A stretch of 64,000 bases of DNA from Candidatus Marithrix sp. (GCA_016744775.1 JADGDS010000004.1:1-64000); one strand, 5' to 3'; positions 27,407-36,435 are shown, counted from the stretch's first letter. The notes: generated by a model from the letters alone, not told the origin. Translations and numbers: made by a program.

Positions 27407-28582
27407 TTATGTAGCATCAAAAAAATTTTTAATCAAATCACTTACCGTAAGCACAATCTTATTCGCATCAGCATCACTTATAATAAAAGGTGGCAATAAG
27501 CGAATAACATTTGCTGCGGTAACATTAATTAATAAGCCTTGTTCTAAAGCTTGACTAACTAATTCTGTACAAGGTTTATCAAGTTCAATGCCAATCATTA
27601 AACCTTTTATACGAATATCTCGTACACCGTTGATACCATTTAAAGCGGCGATAAATCCTTCAAGAAAAATATTACTTAACTGATTTACTCGTAGTAATAA
27701 ATTATCAAGTTGAATAGTTTCAATCACTGCTAAAGCTGTTCTACAGGCTAAAGGATTACCACCAAAAGTGGAACCATGCGTACCGGGTTGAAATACATTA
27801 GCCGCTTCACCACGTGCCAAGCAAGCACCAATTGGTATTCCATTACCTAATGCCTTAGCTAAGGTTAAAACATCAGGAATAATATCAAGATGTTGATAAG
27901 CAAACCATTTTCCAGTACGCCCAATTCCTGTTTGAATTTCATCAAGCATTAATAACCAGTTATGCTGATCACATACAGAACGTAATTTTCTTAAATAGTC
28001 ATCGCTAGGAATAACAACTCCGCCTTCACCTTGAACCGGTTCAACCAGCACAGCTACCACTTCAGAATTTTGTGATGCTACTTCGAGTATGGCATCTATA
28101 TCATTATAAGGCACTCGAACAAAACCTTCTACTAAAGGTTCAAATCCAGCTTGGATTTTAGGATTACCAGTAGCACTTAAAGTGGCTAAGGTTCGCCCAT
28201 GAAATGAGCCTTCAGCAACAATAATAGTTGGACATTTTAAACCTTTTTTATGCCCATATAAACGCGCTATTTTAATTGCGGCTTCATTAGCCTCAGCTCC
28301 AGAATTACAAAAAAATGCCTTCTCCATATCAGAGATTTGCATTAATTTATCTGCTAAAGCTTGTTGATTTTTAATATTATAGAGATTAGAAGTATGTAAA
28401 AGTTTCTGTGCTTGTTCGCATATAGCAGAACTTATTGCAGGGTGAACATGACCTAGATTACAAACTGCTATACCTGAAATAGCATCTAAATAAGCTTTTG
28501 CTTGCTCATCCCATAAGTACGCGCCTTCAGCTTCTATAAAGCTAACAGGTAGAGGAGCATAATTCGACATTAAAGTACTCAT
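27407..28582 (-). CDS. argD: Acetylornithine aminotransferase
   Basis: Class-III PLP aminotransferase of arginine synthesis. The start is placed at ATG 28582 ([15 protein letters not shown]), 391 residues; 28570 is an alternative. A longer frame to 28648 is rejected because its codons are the alr terminator hairpin. PLP contacts are visible: [28 protein letters not shown] and [14 protein letters not shown] (Schiff-base Lys), with [12 protein letters not shown]. Paired with argF. Confidence 0.92.
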   Translation of the reverse strand: MSTLMSNYAPLPVSFIEAEGAYLWDEQAKAYLDAISGIAVCNLGHVHPAISSAICEQAQKLLHTSNLYNIKNQQALADKLMQISDMEKAFFCNSGAEANEAAIKIARLYGHKKGLKCPTIIVAEGSFHGRTLATLSATGNPKIQAGFEPLVEGFVRVPYNDIDAILEVASQNSEVVAVLVEPVQGEGGVVIPSDDYLRKLRSVCDQHNWLLMLDEIQTGIGRTGKWFAYQHLDIIPDVLTLAKALGNGIPIGACLARGEAANVFQPGTHGSTFGGNPLACRTALAVIETIQLDNLLLRVNQLSNIFLEGFIAALNGINGVRDIRIKGLMIGIELDKPCTELVSQALEQGLLINVTAANVIRLLPPFIISDADANKIVLTVSDLIKNFFDAT

Positions 28583-28590
28583 AATTGAAT

Positions 28591-28623
28591 TCCAAAAAAA
28601 AAAACAGTCCTTCAGGACTGTTG
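28591..28623 (-). terminator. Rho-independent terminator after alr
   Basis: On the minus strand AACAGTCCTGAAGGACTGTT is followed by a run of about ten T. The perfect 8 bp stem with a 4 bp loop is a textbook intrinsic terminator. It closes the rpsF-rpsR-rplI-dnaB-alr unit and sits just before argD, whose own promoter must lie in the few bases after it unless read-through feeds argD. Confidence 0.88.
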
Positions 28624-28666
28624 TTGTCATTAAAACTAATAATAACACATTATATTGATTTAATTT

Positions 28667-29740
28667 TTAAGTCATTTGAACCCTACTACTAACATGAGTC
28701 AATAATTCATAAGCAATAGTGCCTGATAAACTGGCAATTTCTTCTACTGGTAAATTTTTACCCCATAATACTACTGGATCACCCACACGAGCATTAGGCT
28801 GATTGCGTAAATCAACTATTAACATATCCATAGAAACTCTACCAATTAAAGGAACTCTTTTACCATTTACTAAAATAGGAGTTCCTGAAGGTGCATGACG
28901 TGGATAACCGTCTGCATATCCAATTGGAATTATACCAATCGGCATAGATTGTGGGCAATGCCATGTTGCCCCATAACCAATTCCTTCGCCTTTACGACAT
29001 CGTTTAACGCTCATTAAAGATGATTGTAATTGCATAACCGGCTGTAAACCATCATTTTGTGCTACGCTGTTCAGAAATGGCGAAACTCCATATAACATAA
29101 TTCCCGGGCGTACCCAATTGGCATGAGTTTGAGACCATCCCAAAACTCCGGCTGAATTAGCTAATGAGGCTTCCAGATTTAAATTTCTGGCTAAATCTAA
29201 AAAGATTTGAGTTTGTTGCTTTGTTGTATGATCTTCAAGATCATCAGCACAGGACAAATGACTCATTAAACGAATAGGATCAGCTACTTGTTGACATTGA
29301 TTTAATAATTGATAAATAGGCTCAATTTCATTTGGGCTAAAACCTAAACGGTGCATTCCAGTATCAACTTTTAACCATATATGTATCGGTTGTTCAACTT
29401 GAGATTGAACTATGGCTTCAAATTGCTTGGGTGCATGAAGAACAATTTGTAAATCATGTTCTACAATTGTTTCTAATTCTTCTACTTGAAAAAAACCTTC
29501 AAGTAAAACTATTGGTAATTTAATACCAGCATCCCGTAATACCAATGCTTCTTCAAGACAACAAACAGCAAAAGCATCGACTTCGGATTCTAATGTATTA
29601 GCAATTTTAACGGCACCATGACCATAGCCATTTGCCTTTACAACAGCCATAATCGATTGTTCTGAAGCACAATCTTTAACTCGTTGTAAATTAGCACGTA
29701 AAGCGGCGGTATCAATGAAAGCATTAGTGGGACGGCTCAT
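28667..29740 (-). CDS. alr: Alanine racemase
   Basis: 357 residues, fold-type III PLP enzyme giving D-alanine for peptidoglycan. The PLP lysine is in VVKANGYGHG (about residue 34). The catalytic Tyr is in the later GEGIGYGATW, and WVRPGIMLYG is conserved. It overlaps the dnaB stop by 4 bp, so it is translationally coupled. Confidence 0.95.
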   Translation of the reverse strand: MSRPTNAFIDTAALRANLQRVKDCASEQSIMAVVKANGYGHGAVKIANTLESEVDAFAVCCLEEALVLRDAGIKLPIVLLEGFFQVEELETIVEHDLQIVLHAPKQFEAIVQSQVEQPIHIWLKVDTGMHRLGFSPNEIEPIYQLLNQCQQVADPIRLMSHLSCADDLEDHTTKQQTQIFLDLARNLNLEASLANSAGVLGWSQTHANWVRPGIMLYGVSPFLNSVAQNDGLQPVMQLQSSLMSVKRCRKGEGIGYGATWHCPQSMPIGIIPIGYADGYPRHAPSGTPILVNGKRVPLIGRVSMDMLIVDLRNQPNARVGDPVVLWGKNLPVEEIASLSGTIAYELLTHVSSRVQMT

Positions 29741-31140
29741 GTTAGTCCTTCTCCGTGATAAGAATCTTTAGATATATGATTTGCAAATTTGGTGAAGTGT
29801 CCCTGAAAGGATAAACGACTCATTCCAATAGGACCATTACGTTGTTTACCAATAATAATTTCAGCAATGCCTTTCTCTGCACTCTCAGGATTGTAAACTT
29901 CATCTCTGTAAATAAATACAATTAAATCACTATCTTGTTCTATGGAACCCGATTCTCTCAAATCTGACATTTTAGGTCTTTTATCTGGTCGTTGTTCTAA
30001 GCTACGATTTAATTGGGATAAGGCTATTACTGGTACATTTAATTCTTTGGCTAATGATTTCAAGGAACGAGAAATTTCAGAAACTTCAGTGGCACGATTG
30101 TCTTTGCTACCATGAACCTGCATTAGTTGTAAATAGTCAATTACAATTAAGCCTAGTTGACCATGTTCACGCGCTAAGCGGCGTGTTCTAGCTCGTAGAT
30201 CTGTTGGACTTAAAGCTGGAGTGTCATCAATAAATAGTAATGATGATCGTAATTTACTGATAGAATGGTTCACTTTTGACCATTCATCATCATTTAAATT
30301 ACCAGTACGTATATTTTGTAAAAGAACTTCTGCTGTAGATGAAATTAAACGCATAGCTAATTGCTCATCCGACATTTCCATACTAAAAACAGCTACAGGT
30401 AATTTACTATTTATTGCTACATGTCCAGCAATATTCATTGCAAAGGTTGTTTTTCCCATAGATGGTCGCCCAGCAACAATAATTAAATCAGAAGCTTGTA
30501 AACCCAATGTTTCTTTATCGAAATCTGTAAATCCAGTTTCTATTCCTGTAATACTTCCTTGTTGTTCGTATAAATATTCTATACGATCTAGAGTTTTACT
30601 GGCTATGGTTTCCATATCCATAAAACCAGCTTTTTTATGTGCGCCCAGTTCTGCTATTTCAAAGACTAATTTTTCAGCATTATCTAGTAGTTGAGAACTT
30701 TTTTGTCCTTTGGTATTTAACGCGCTTTCCATAATATTTCGACCAACATCTATTAACTGACGCAAAATCGAACGTTCTTGTACGATTTCTGCATAATTTT
30801 CAATATTGGCAGCACTGGGTGTATTACTAGCTAATAAAGCTAAATATGCTCCACCCCCAATTTTTTCTAATTTCTCATGTCTTTGCAACCATTCAGATAA
30901 GGTTACAGGATCACAAGGTTGAGCTTCTTCAGATAATGACTTAATTGCACGAAATAAAATTTTATGTTCGGGTAAATAAAAATCTGTTTCAGTAATTACA
31001 TCAGCAATAGAAATCCATGCATCATTATTCAACATCAAGCCACCTAAAACTGACTGTTCAGCTTCTTTTGAAAATGGGGGGGTTTTTAAGGATTCAACTT
31101 CTTTATCTTGATGAATAATTGAAAAATCAGGATTTTGCAT
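29737..31140 (-). CDS. dnaB: Replicative DNA helicase
   Basis: 467 residues. The N-terminal DnaB domain starts SKEAEQSVLGGLML. The RecA-like helicase has Walker A AGRPSMGKTTFA near residue 222, Walker B LIVIDYLQLM near 333 and the arginine-finger region near the C-terminus. Located downstream of rplI and upstream of alr, as in many gammaproteobacteria. Confidence 0.96.
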   Translation of the reverse strand: MQNPDFSIIHQDKEVESLKTPPFSKEAEQSVLGGLMLNNDAWISIADVITETDFYLPEHKILFRAIKSLSEEAQPCDPVTLSEWLQRHEKLEKIGGGAYLALLASNTPSAANIENYAEIVQERSILRQLIDVGRNIMESALNTKGQKSSQLLDNAEKLVFEIAELGAHKKAGFMDMETIASKTLDRIEYLYEQQGSITGIETGFTDFDKETLGLQASDLIIVAGRPSMGKTTFAMNIAGHVAINSKLPVAVFSMEMSDEQLAMRLISSTAEVLLQNIRTGNLNDDEWSKVNHSISKLRSSLLFIDDTPALSPTDLRARTRRLAREHGQLGLIVIDYLQLMQVHGSKDNRATEVSEISRSLKSLAKELNVPVIALSQLNRSLEQRPDKRPKMSDLRESGSIEQDSDLIVFIYRDEVYNPESAEKGIAEIIIGKQRNGPIGMSRLSFQGHFTKFANHISKDSYHGEGLT

Positions 31141-31151
31141 TTTTAGGAAGG

Positions 31152-31181
31152 AATTTACCCACTAAAAATAGCGGGTAAATT
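31152..31181. repeat. Hairpin in the rplI-dnaB spacer
   Basis: AATTTACCC and GGGTAAATT pair across a 12 bp loop between the rplI stop and the dnaB start. It could attenuate transcription or mark an RNA-processing site that separates ribosomal from helicase expression. Confidence 0.45.
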
Positions 31182-31187
31182 TAAAAC

Positions 31188-31637
31188 TTAGCTTTCTGAA
31201 ATAACTTGAATAGTTACAAAAGAATTTACGTCAGGATGCAAATGAACATCAACATCATATTCACCTACATGTCGTATTGGTCCATCTTTTAAACGAATTT
31301 CATTTTTTGAAATTTGAATACCACCTTTATTAATAGCCTGAGCAATATCAGCGGCACTGACAGAACCAAATAGTTTACCTTCAAGACCAACTTTACCTGC
31401 AATTTCAACTATAATTTCTTGTAATTGTTCTGCACGTTTTTTAGCGTCTTCTAATACATCAATTTGATTTTTTTCAAATTCAGCACGACGAACCTCAAAT
31501 TCAGCAATATTATCAGCAGTAGCTGCTGCGGCTTTTCCTTGAGGAATTAAGTAATTACGACCATAGCCATTTTTAATGACAACTTTATCGCCTAAATTAC
31601 CTAAATGTTTTATTTTTTCGAGAAGAATTACTTCCAT
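31188..31637 (-). CDS. rplI: 50S ribosomal protein bL9
   Basis: 149 residues, standard length. The N-terminal domain MEVILLEKIKHLGNLGDKV and GYGRNYLIPQGKA are characteristic, then a long helix and the C-terminal domain ending VTIQVISES. Third gene of the S6-S18-L9 operon. Confidence 0.97.
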   Translation of the reverse strand: MEVILLEKIKHLGNLGDKVVIKNGYGRNYLIPQGKAAAATADNIAEFEVRRAEFEKNQIDVLEDAKKRAEQLQEIIVEIAGKVGLEGKLFGSVSAADIAQAINKGGIQISKNEIRLKDGPIRHVGEYDVDVHLHPDVNSFVTIQVISES

Positions 31638-31649
31638 TGTACTATGCTC

Positions 31650-31922
31650 CTAATTATCGTGTGCATCACTATAAGGTAATAATGCCAAATAACGAGCGCG
31701 TTTTATTGCTTGGGCTAATTGTCTTTGGTAACGAGCTTTAGTTCCTGTAATACGGCTTGGCACAATTTTACCGGTTTCAGTGACATAAGCTTTTAAGACA
31801 GCTAAATCTTTATAATCAATGGTTTCAACATTTTCAGCGGTGAAACGGCAATATCTTTTACGACGAAAAAAACGTGATGGAGTGTTACGTTTTTGCTTAT
31901 TCTTATTTTTAAAATTTCTCAT
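31650..31922 (-). CDS. rpsR: 30S ribosomal protein bS18
   Basis: 90 residues from ATG 31922 ([13 protein letters not shown]), just after the rpsF stop. The longer frame to 31976 overlaps rpsF and is rejected. [20 protein letters not shown] and [20 protein letters not shown] are diagnostic. It pairs with S6 on the 30S platform. Confidence 0.95.
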   Translation of the reverse strand: MRNFKNKNKQKRNTPSRFFRRKRYCRFTAENVETIDYKDLAVLKAYVTETGKIVPSRITGTKARYQRQLAQAIKRARYLALLPYSDAHDN

Positions 31923-31929
31923 AATGTCA

Positions 31930-32316
31930 TTAATAATGGGATGATCTTGATTCAGAATTTTTTTCTTGATGATCACTTACATTATCATCACCAGAATGTT
32001 TATCCTTGAATAATGGAGATACTTCAGTAATTGCCTTTTTTTGATTCATAATCATATGACGAATTACTGCATCATTAAAACGAAAAGCAGTAGAAATTTC
32101 TTCTATTACTTCAGTATCACATTCAATATTCATCAACACATAATGAGCTTTATGTATTTTATTAATAGGATAAGCCAATTGTCGCCTTCCCCAATCTTCA
32201 AGGCGGTGAATATTACCATTATTACTGGTAATAATGCCTTGATAACGCTCAATCATTGCCTCTACTTGTTCACTTTGATCTGGATGAACAAGAAATAGTA
32301 TTTCGTAGTGTTTCAT
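31930..32316 (-). CDS. rpsF: 30S ribosomal protein bS6
   Basis: 128 residues. [18 protein letters not shown] and [19 protein letters not shown] are diagnostic. The C-terminal tail (about 100-128) is acidic and Ser-rich, as in E. coli S6. First gene of the operon; no priB lies between rpsF and rpsR. AGGAG precedes the start. Confidence 0.96.
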   Translation of the reverse strand: MKHYEILFLVHPDQSEQVEAMIERYQGIITSNNGNIHRLEDWGRRQLAYPINKIHKAHYVLMNIECDTEVIEEISTAFRFNDAVIRHMIMNQKKAITEVSPLFKDKHSGDDNVSDHQEKNSESRSSHY

Positions 32317-32428
32317 AGAAACTCCTTACGGGTTAAACAGCTTTATGTTTTTTTATATGATCATAAAGCAAGGAGAAAAGTTATGTGTTTTTTATCAAAC
32401 AGTCTATTATATAAAAATTGAATCTAAA
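32317..32428 (-). promoter_or_regulatory. rpsF leader with hairpin, possible S6:S18 autoregulatory site
   Basis: On the minus strand GCTTTATG and CATAAAGC (32369-32362 and 32347-32340) form an 8 bp stem about 25 bp before the rpsF start. A CCG trinucleotide (AACCCGTAAGGAG) follows, next to the ribosome-binding site. S6:S18 leaders in other bacteria use a CCG-containing hairpin. The similarity is suggestive only. Confidence 0.35.
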
Positions 32429-33826
32429 TTACAAGCTCAAGCTTGATTTTTTGCTTTTTTGAACTAATAAATTTACTAATTCTTCTAATAATGAAATTTG
32501 TTCTGCATCTAGCTCAAGATTTTGTTTTATATTATCTATATCATCTATTGCTTGTGAAATTGTTAAATGCGATTTACCAGTATAATCTTGTAAAACATTT
32601 GCTTCTGTAAAATCATTAGTCAACATTGCAGGCAATTTATGATCAGCATAATAATTTCTACACAAAATGCGACTTGCTAATTGTCGCATTTCAAGATGTT
32701 CAAATTGGCTTACAAGTTCAATTCTTTTTTTAATCGAAGTCGTAGCATGAAAACTTTCACATAAATTTTCTTCTGATTTCGACAAAAAGCCATTTTTATA
32801 TAATGCAGCGTCAGAGTCTAAATTTTCAATTTCAGGATAACGGAATTCACGATGGTATTGGATAATTTGATTAAATAATCTAGTATTGGTTTGTAACCAC
32901 TTAATATTTTTTTCAACTATTGCTTCTCTGTCTTTACTAATATGTTTCCAATATCGCTGATGTGGCGGTAATACCATATTAGGCTCACCATATTTTTTAC
33001 GAATTATCCATGCTTTTTCAGGCAATGATTCTTGATCTAATCGCAACCAAAGTGTTTGTTTTTTATAGGCAATAGAATTGCCAATTAATAATACTGGAAT
33101 TTGATATTTATTTTCTAATCCAAATTGATGACTAACCATTAAACCGATACGATTGCTACAAGCAATACTATGAAATTCAATCGGCATTTCTATAATGCGC
33201 ATTGCATCATTATCTTTATTAAAATAGCCATCCAAATATTCCCACATTTTTGAATCTTTCAAAAATAAACGTCGCGCCAATTCAGCAGTAGCTTCGACAT
33301 CAACCATGGCATTATGTGCTTGCCCGCCGGTAAAATGATTTAGTTTATTCAGATGATCTAATTGTAATGAAATATTACCATCACTATCTGCCCATTTAAA
33401 GACATCATTTTTATACAAAAAATACATAGTAACAATGGGCAACAAATCCATACGACGGCAAGAATTTTTATATTGATGAGTATAAGGGCTGAGTAAATTT
33501 CGATAAAAACAAAAACGTAAAAACTCATCATCAAAATTTAAGTTGTTATAACCAATACTAATAGTATTAGGCTGATTAATCAACTTATGTATTTTCTGAA
33601 CTGCCTCAAATTCACAAATACCTTGCATTGATTTAGCGATAGAAATACGATGAGTAATAGTTGCTTGAGGAGAAGGAATAATATCGGGGCGTAATTTGAC
33701 ATAAAATTCATACCGCTCAATTTCATTAAATCGAATATCGGTACGAATGGCGGCAAATTGTAAAATTTGATCAAAAGCTTTATTTAAGCCAGTAGTTTCT
33801 AAATCATAAAATAGATAAGTATTCAT
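32429..33826 (-). CDS. sbcB: Exodeoxyribonuclease I
   Basis: 465 residues (E. coli 475). A DEDDh 3'-5' single-strand exonuclease with motif I YDLETTGLN (D9, E11), motif II GYNNLNFDDEFLR near 102 and motif III HNAMVDVEAT near 175. An SH3-like part and the helical C-terminal domain follow. Monocistronic, just upstream of the rpsF operon. Confidence 0.93.
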   Translation of the reverse strand: MNTYLFYDLETTGLNKAFDQILQFAAIRTDIRFNEIERYEFYVKLRPDIIPSPQATITHRISIAKSMQGICEFEAVQKIHKLINQPNTISIGYNNLNFDDEFLRFCFYRNLLSPYTHQYKNSCRRMDLLPIVTMYFLYKNDVFKWADSDGNISLQLDHLNKLNHFTGGQAHNAMVDVEATAELARRLFLKDSKMWEYLDGYFNKDNDAMRIIEMPIEFHSIACSNRIGLMVSHQFGLENKYQIPVLLIGNSIAYKKQTLWLRLDQESLPEKAWIIRKKYGEPNMVLPPHQRYWKHISKDREAIVEKNIKWLQTNTRLFNQIIQYHREFRYPEIENLDSDAALYKNGFLSKSEENLCESFHATTSIKKRIELVSQFEHLEMRQLASRILCRNYYADHKLPAMLTNDFTEANVLQDYTGKSHLTISQAIDDIDNIKQNLELDAEQISLLEELVNLLVQKSKKSSLSL

Positions 33827-33879
33827 AATTATTTATATTATAAACTGATGTTACGCATAAAGAACAAAAGCCCCCCAAC

Positions 33880-33892
33880 CCCCTAAAGGGGG
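33880..33892. repeat. CCCCCTAAAGGGGG palindrome
   Basis: A short perfect hairpin in the intergenic region upstream of sbcB. It belongs with the other G4/G5 palindromes of this window (11040, 26480, 61561). Confidence 0.4.
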
Positions 33893-33903
33893 AGCAGTAA
33901 ACT

Positions 33904-34020
33904 CTATTCTATAATTATGGTTATTTCAGGCATACCTTCAACAAAAGGTTCCTGTACAAGCCCCACGCGCTCATCATCAAACATCCAAGTACCTTGATGA
34001 CCATAGGGGAATATTACCAT
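33904..34020 (-). pseudogene. Truncated DUF6717-like small protein
   Basis: A 38-codon frame from ATG 34020 reads MVIFPYGHQGTWMFDDERVG and LVQEPFVEGMPEITIIIE. The H(Q)GTWxFDDxxVGLVxEPFVxG pattern marks a family of about 90-110 residue proteins. Here a stop follows soon after the EPFVEG motif, so the C-terminal half is missing. Its first bases form one arm of a 21 bp direct repeat shared with 34316-34336. Confidence 0.5.
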
Positions 34021-34029
34021 GATTGAATT
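34009..34029. repeat. 21 bp direct repeat, left copy
   Basis: GAATATTACCATGATTGAAT plus T is identical to 34316-34336. The two copies bracket the small antitoxin-like gene at 34067, so a 307 bp unit appears to have been duplicated or inserted here. Confidence 0.7.
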
Positions 34030-34066
34030 TGAATTTGAATTTTACATAATTTTTTAAGGAAAATAT

Positions 34067-34276
34067 TTATAGAAATCTCTTCGATTTAAAAACTTCTTCC
34101 CGACTAATAGATTCGCTTTTTCTGCCTTCTTCTATTGCTCGAACCATTGCAATTTCTTCAATAGCATCCTCTAACAATTCTTGAAAGAAATCCTTTTTTT
34201 CTTCAATTACCTCAATAAGTGCTGCCTTAAAAACAGCTTTTAACTGATCTTCATTATTAATAAATGTTTCAGACAT
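34067..34276 (-). CDS. Small antitoxin-like acidic protein (orphan)
   Basis: 69 residues, acidic and helical: QLKAVFKAALIEVIEEKKDF, then LEDAIEEIAMVRAIEEGRKS and SREEVF. This pattern is common in small antitoxins encoded before RelE/ParE-type toxins. No toxin follows here; the next sequence is the truncated DUF6717 fragment. It is flanked by a 21 bp direct repeat (34009, 34316). Confidence 0.55.
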   Translation of the reverse strand: MSETFINNEDQLKAVFKAALIEVIEEKKDFFQELLEDAIEEIAMVRAIEEGRKSESISREEVFKSKRFL

Positions 34277-34315
34277 AAACTATCCTTAAATAGGAATAAT
34301 AATTTTAGAGATAAT

Positions 34316-34336
34316 GAATATTACCATGATTGAATT
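34316..34336. repeat. 21 bp direct repeat, right copy
   Basis: Identical to 34009-34029. On the minus strand it repeats the first four codons (MVIF) of the DUF6717-like gene, then diverges. Confidence 0.7.
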
Positions 34337-34395
34337 GGAAATTGTTATAATTCAATTCTTTTATGATTTGATGATCACAATGCCCACAAAAAAAA

Positions 34396-34530
34396 TCACA
34401 TCAATCTTTCTTGATTATAGTTGTCAAAAGCCTTTTTAAAATCAAGATAAAGCATATAGTTAGTTTTTTTCACCTCCTCAAATAACAATACCCAAGGAAA
34501 ATGAGTACGAATCTTGAGGACAATAGGCAC
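34396..34530 (-). pseudogene. Short remnant ORF upstream of the toxin-antitoxin pair
   Basis: A 44-codon minus-strand frame (GTG 34530 to TGA 34396) reads VPIVLKIRTHFPWVLLFEEV and then KKTNYMLYLDFKKAFDNYNQ. The composition is that of a real protein, with an amphipathic C-terminus, but it lacks a clear start and RBS. Probably the end of a lost gene; family unknown. Confidence 0.3.
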
Positions 34531-34554
34531 ACATATATGTTAAAATAACTAATT

Positions 34555-34833
34555 ATGAAACCTATTAACTGGAACCCAGATAAAAATAAAAAACTTATTG
34601 CTGAGAGAAACATCTCATTTGAAGATGTTGTTTTCTGCTTGCAATCAGGTGGATTATTGGATGATCTTACTCATCCAAATAAAGAAAAATATCACAACCA
34701 ACGAATATTCATTGTTTCTATTGATGAATATGCTTATTTGGTTCCCTATGTCGAGAATGACCAAGAAATTTTCCTTAAAACAATAATACCAAGCAGGAAA
34801 GCAACTAAACAATATCTTGGAGGTAAAAAATGA
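34555..34833 (+). CDS. BrnT-like toxin
   Basis: 92 residues. WNPDKNKKLIAERNISFEDV at the N-terminus and IFLKTIIPSRKATKQYLGG at the end match the BrnT/DUF4258-like toxin family (BrnT proteins are RelE-fold ribonucleases). Intact, unlike the two BrnT fragments elsewhere in the window. It overlaps the antitoxin start by 4 bp. Confidence 0.72.
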   Translation: MKPINWNPDKNKKLIAERNISFEDVVFCLQSGGLLDDLTHPNKEKYHNQRIFIVSIDEYAYLVPYVENDQEIFLKTIIPSRKATKQYLGGKK

Positions 34834-35129
34834 AAAATATTCAATTAGACAAAGAAGAACAAGAACTTTTGCAAGCATTTGAATCTGGAGAATTTGAGTC
34901 TGATATGTCTCCTTCACGCAAGGAATTTATTGAACAATTGGCAGCACAAACATTTAAGAAAGATAAAAGAATAAATATAAGAATCTCAAATCGAGATCTT
35001 GTAGCAATCCAAAGAAGAGCATTAGAAGAAGGTATGCCTTATCAAACATTGGTAGCCAGCATTCTCCATAAATATGTTTCAGGTAGTTTATATGATATTA
35101 CAGCTAACAAGTCAATTGAGATCAATTAA
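34830..35129 (+). CDS. Antitoxin partner of the BrnT-like toxin
   Basis: 99 residues. An acidic N-terminal tail (about 1-40) is followed by a ribbon-helix-helix-like part: RINIRISNRDLVAIQRRALE and GMPYQTLVASILHKYVSG. The form is typical of BrnA/CopG-type antitoxins that bind the toxin and autoregulate. Coupled to the toxin by ATGA overlap. It ends only 2 bp before rsmH, so the TA promoter may drive rsmH. Confidence 0.72.
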   Translation: MKNIQLDKEEQELLQAFESGEFESDMSPSRKEFIEQLAAQTFKKDKRINIRISNRDLVAIQRRALEEGMPYQTLVASILHKYVSGSLYDITANKSIEIN

Positions 35130-35131
35130 CA

Positions 35132-36046
35132 ATGCTAAACCATCAACCAGTTTTATTATCACCAGCATTAAAAGGCTTAAATCTACAACCGAATGGTATT
35201 TATGTTGATTGTACCTTTGGGCGTGGTGGGCATACGCGAGCTATTTTAGATCAATTAGATCAAAATAGCAGAGTTTTAGCCTTTGATCAAGATCCTGATG
35301 CTGTTCAAGCGGCACAATCTTTAATTGATAGTCGTTTTACTATTATTCATAGTAATTTTGCCGAATTAACTAAACATATAACAGGCAAAGTCAATGGAAT
35401 ATTCTTAGATTTAGGAGTGTCATCACCGCAACTTGATGATTCAAGTCGCGGTTTTAGTTTTATGCGAGATGGACCCTTGGATATGCGTATGAATCCATCA
35501 GAAGGTATTTCTGTAGGTGAATGGCTTTATGAAGCCAAAATAGAAGAAATAACCGAAGTATTAAGAACTTATGGAGAAGAACGTCATGCTAAACGTATTG
35601 CACAAGCAATTGTAGCAGCGCGTGAAGAAGCAGAACTTAAAACTACTCATCAATTAGCTAATCTAATTAGAGCAGTATATCCAAAAAGCAGAAAACCAGA
35701 ATTAAAGCATCCAGCCACTCGTTCTTTTCAAGCTTTACGTATTTTTATTAATCGTGAACTGGAACAATTAAAAACCTTATTAACACAAGTATTGGATCTA
35801 TTAGCACCGGGTGGACGTTTAGTAATTATTAGTTTTCATTCACTTGAGGATCGTATAGTTAAACGTTTTATTCGTGATTGTGTTAGAGGAGATGATTTTC
35901 CGATTGATTTACCAATTACTGCTGATGCTTTACGCCCAACTTTACGCGCCATTGGTAAACCAATATTTCCTAGTGAAACCGAAATTAATGAAAATCCTCG
36001 CTCTCGTAGCGCGATTATGAGGGTAGCTGAAAGAACTAATAACTAA
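35132..36046 (+). CDS. rsmH: 16S rRNA (cytosine1402-N4)-methyltransferase
   Basis: 304 residues. Rossmann methyltransferase with the SAM motif VDCTFGRGGHTRAIL near residue 23, FLDLGVSSPQLDDSSRGFSF near 90, and the closing SFHSLEDRIVK and ENPRSRSAIMRVAER. Usually first in the dcw cell-division cluster before ftsL/ftsI. Here it follows a toxin-antitoxin pair and is followed by convergent hslR, so it is detached from the cluster. Confidence 0.95.
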   Translation: MLNHQPVLLSPALKGLNLQPNGIYVDCTFGRGGHTRAILDQLDQNSRVLAFDQDPDAVQAAQSLIDSRFTIIHSNFAELTKHITGKVNGIFLDLGVSSPQLDDSSRGFSFMRDGPLDMRMNPSEGISVGEWLYEAKIEEITEVLRTYGEERHAKRIAQAIVAAREEAELKTTHQLANLIRAVYPKSRKPELKHPATRSFQALRIFINRELEQLKTLLTQVLDLLAPGGRLVIISFHSLEDRIVKRFIRDCVRGDDFPIDLPITADALRPTLRAIGKPIFPSETEINENPRSRSAIMRVAERTNN

Positions 36047-36435
36047 TTTTCATTCTTTTCAGTAAAACTATGTATTTGACGACGCTCCTTTTTAGTTGGA
36101 CGACCAACTCCACGTGGGCGCAAAGCAGCCGCTTGACGACGTAAATTCGCCTCTTGTTCGCGATGTTCAATACTTTCAGCAGTTTCCTCATATAACAACA
36201 CCGCCTCTTTTGCTGGGCGACGTTGTATAGATAAAGCCCTTACAATTACAGTACGTTCAATATAACCAGTACGTACAAGCAACTCATCTCCAACATGAAC
36301 CTCCCTAGAAGGCTTAATACGCTGTTGATTTACATGAACCTTACCACCACTAACAGCGGTAGTAGCAATACTACGAGTTTTAAAAAACCGCGCAGCCCAT
36401 AACCATTTATCAATTCTAACTTTAGATGTTTGCAT
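36043..36435 (-). CDS. hslR: Heat-shock protein 15 (S4-domain RNA-binding protein)
   Basis: 130 residues from ATG 36435 (MQTSKVRIDKWLWAARFFKT). The longer frame to 36483 is rejected: its poly-Met start is the ATC/GAT microsatellite of the next gene. The S4 domain runs about 6-70 and a basic tail (LRPRGVGRPTKKERRQ) follows. Hsp15 rescues stalled 50S subunits carrying nascent chains. It overlaps rsmH by 4 bp, tail to tail. Confidence 0.92.
   Translation of the reverse strand: MQTSKVRIDKWLWAARFFKTRSIATTAVSGGKVHVNQQRIKPSREVHVGDELLVRTGYIERTVIVRALSIQRRPAKEAVLLYEETAESIEHREQEANLRRQAAALRPRGVGRPTKKERRQIHSFTEKNEN

Noticed and set aside
28582..28648. N-terminal extension of argD
   Set aside because: Its codons are the alr terminator hairpin and T-run; homologous sequence starts at [12 protein letters not shown].
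31922..31976. Longer rpsR start
   Set aside because: It overlaps the rpsF 3' end and adds residues not found in S18.
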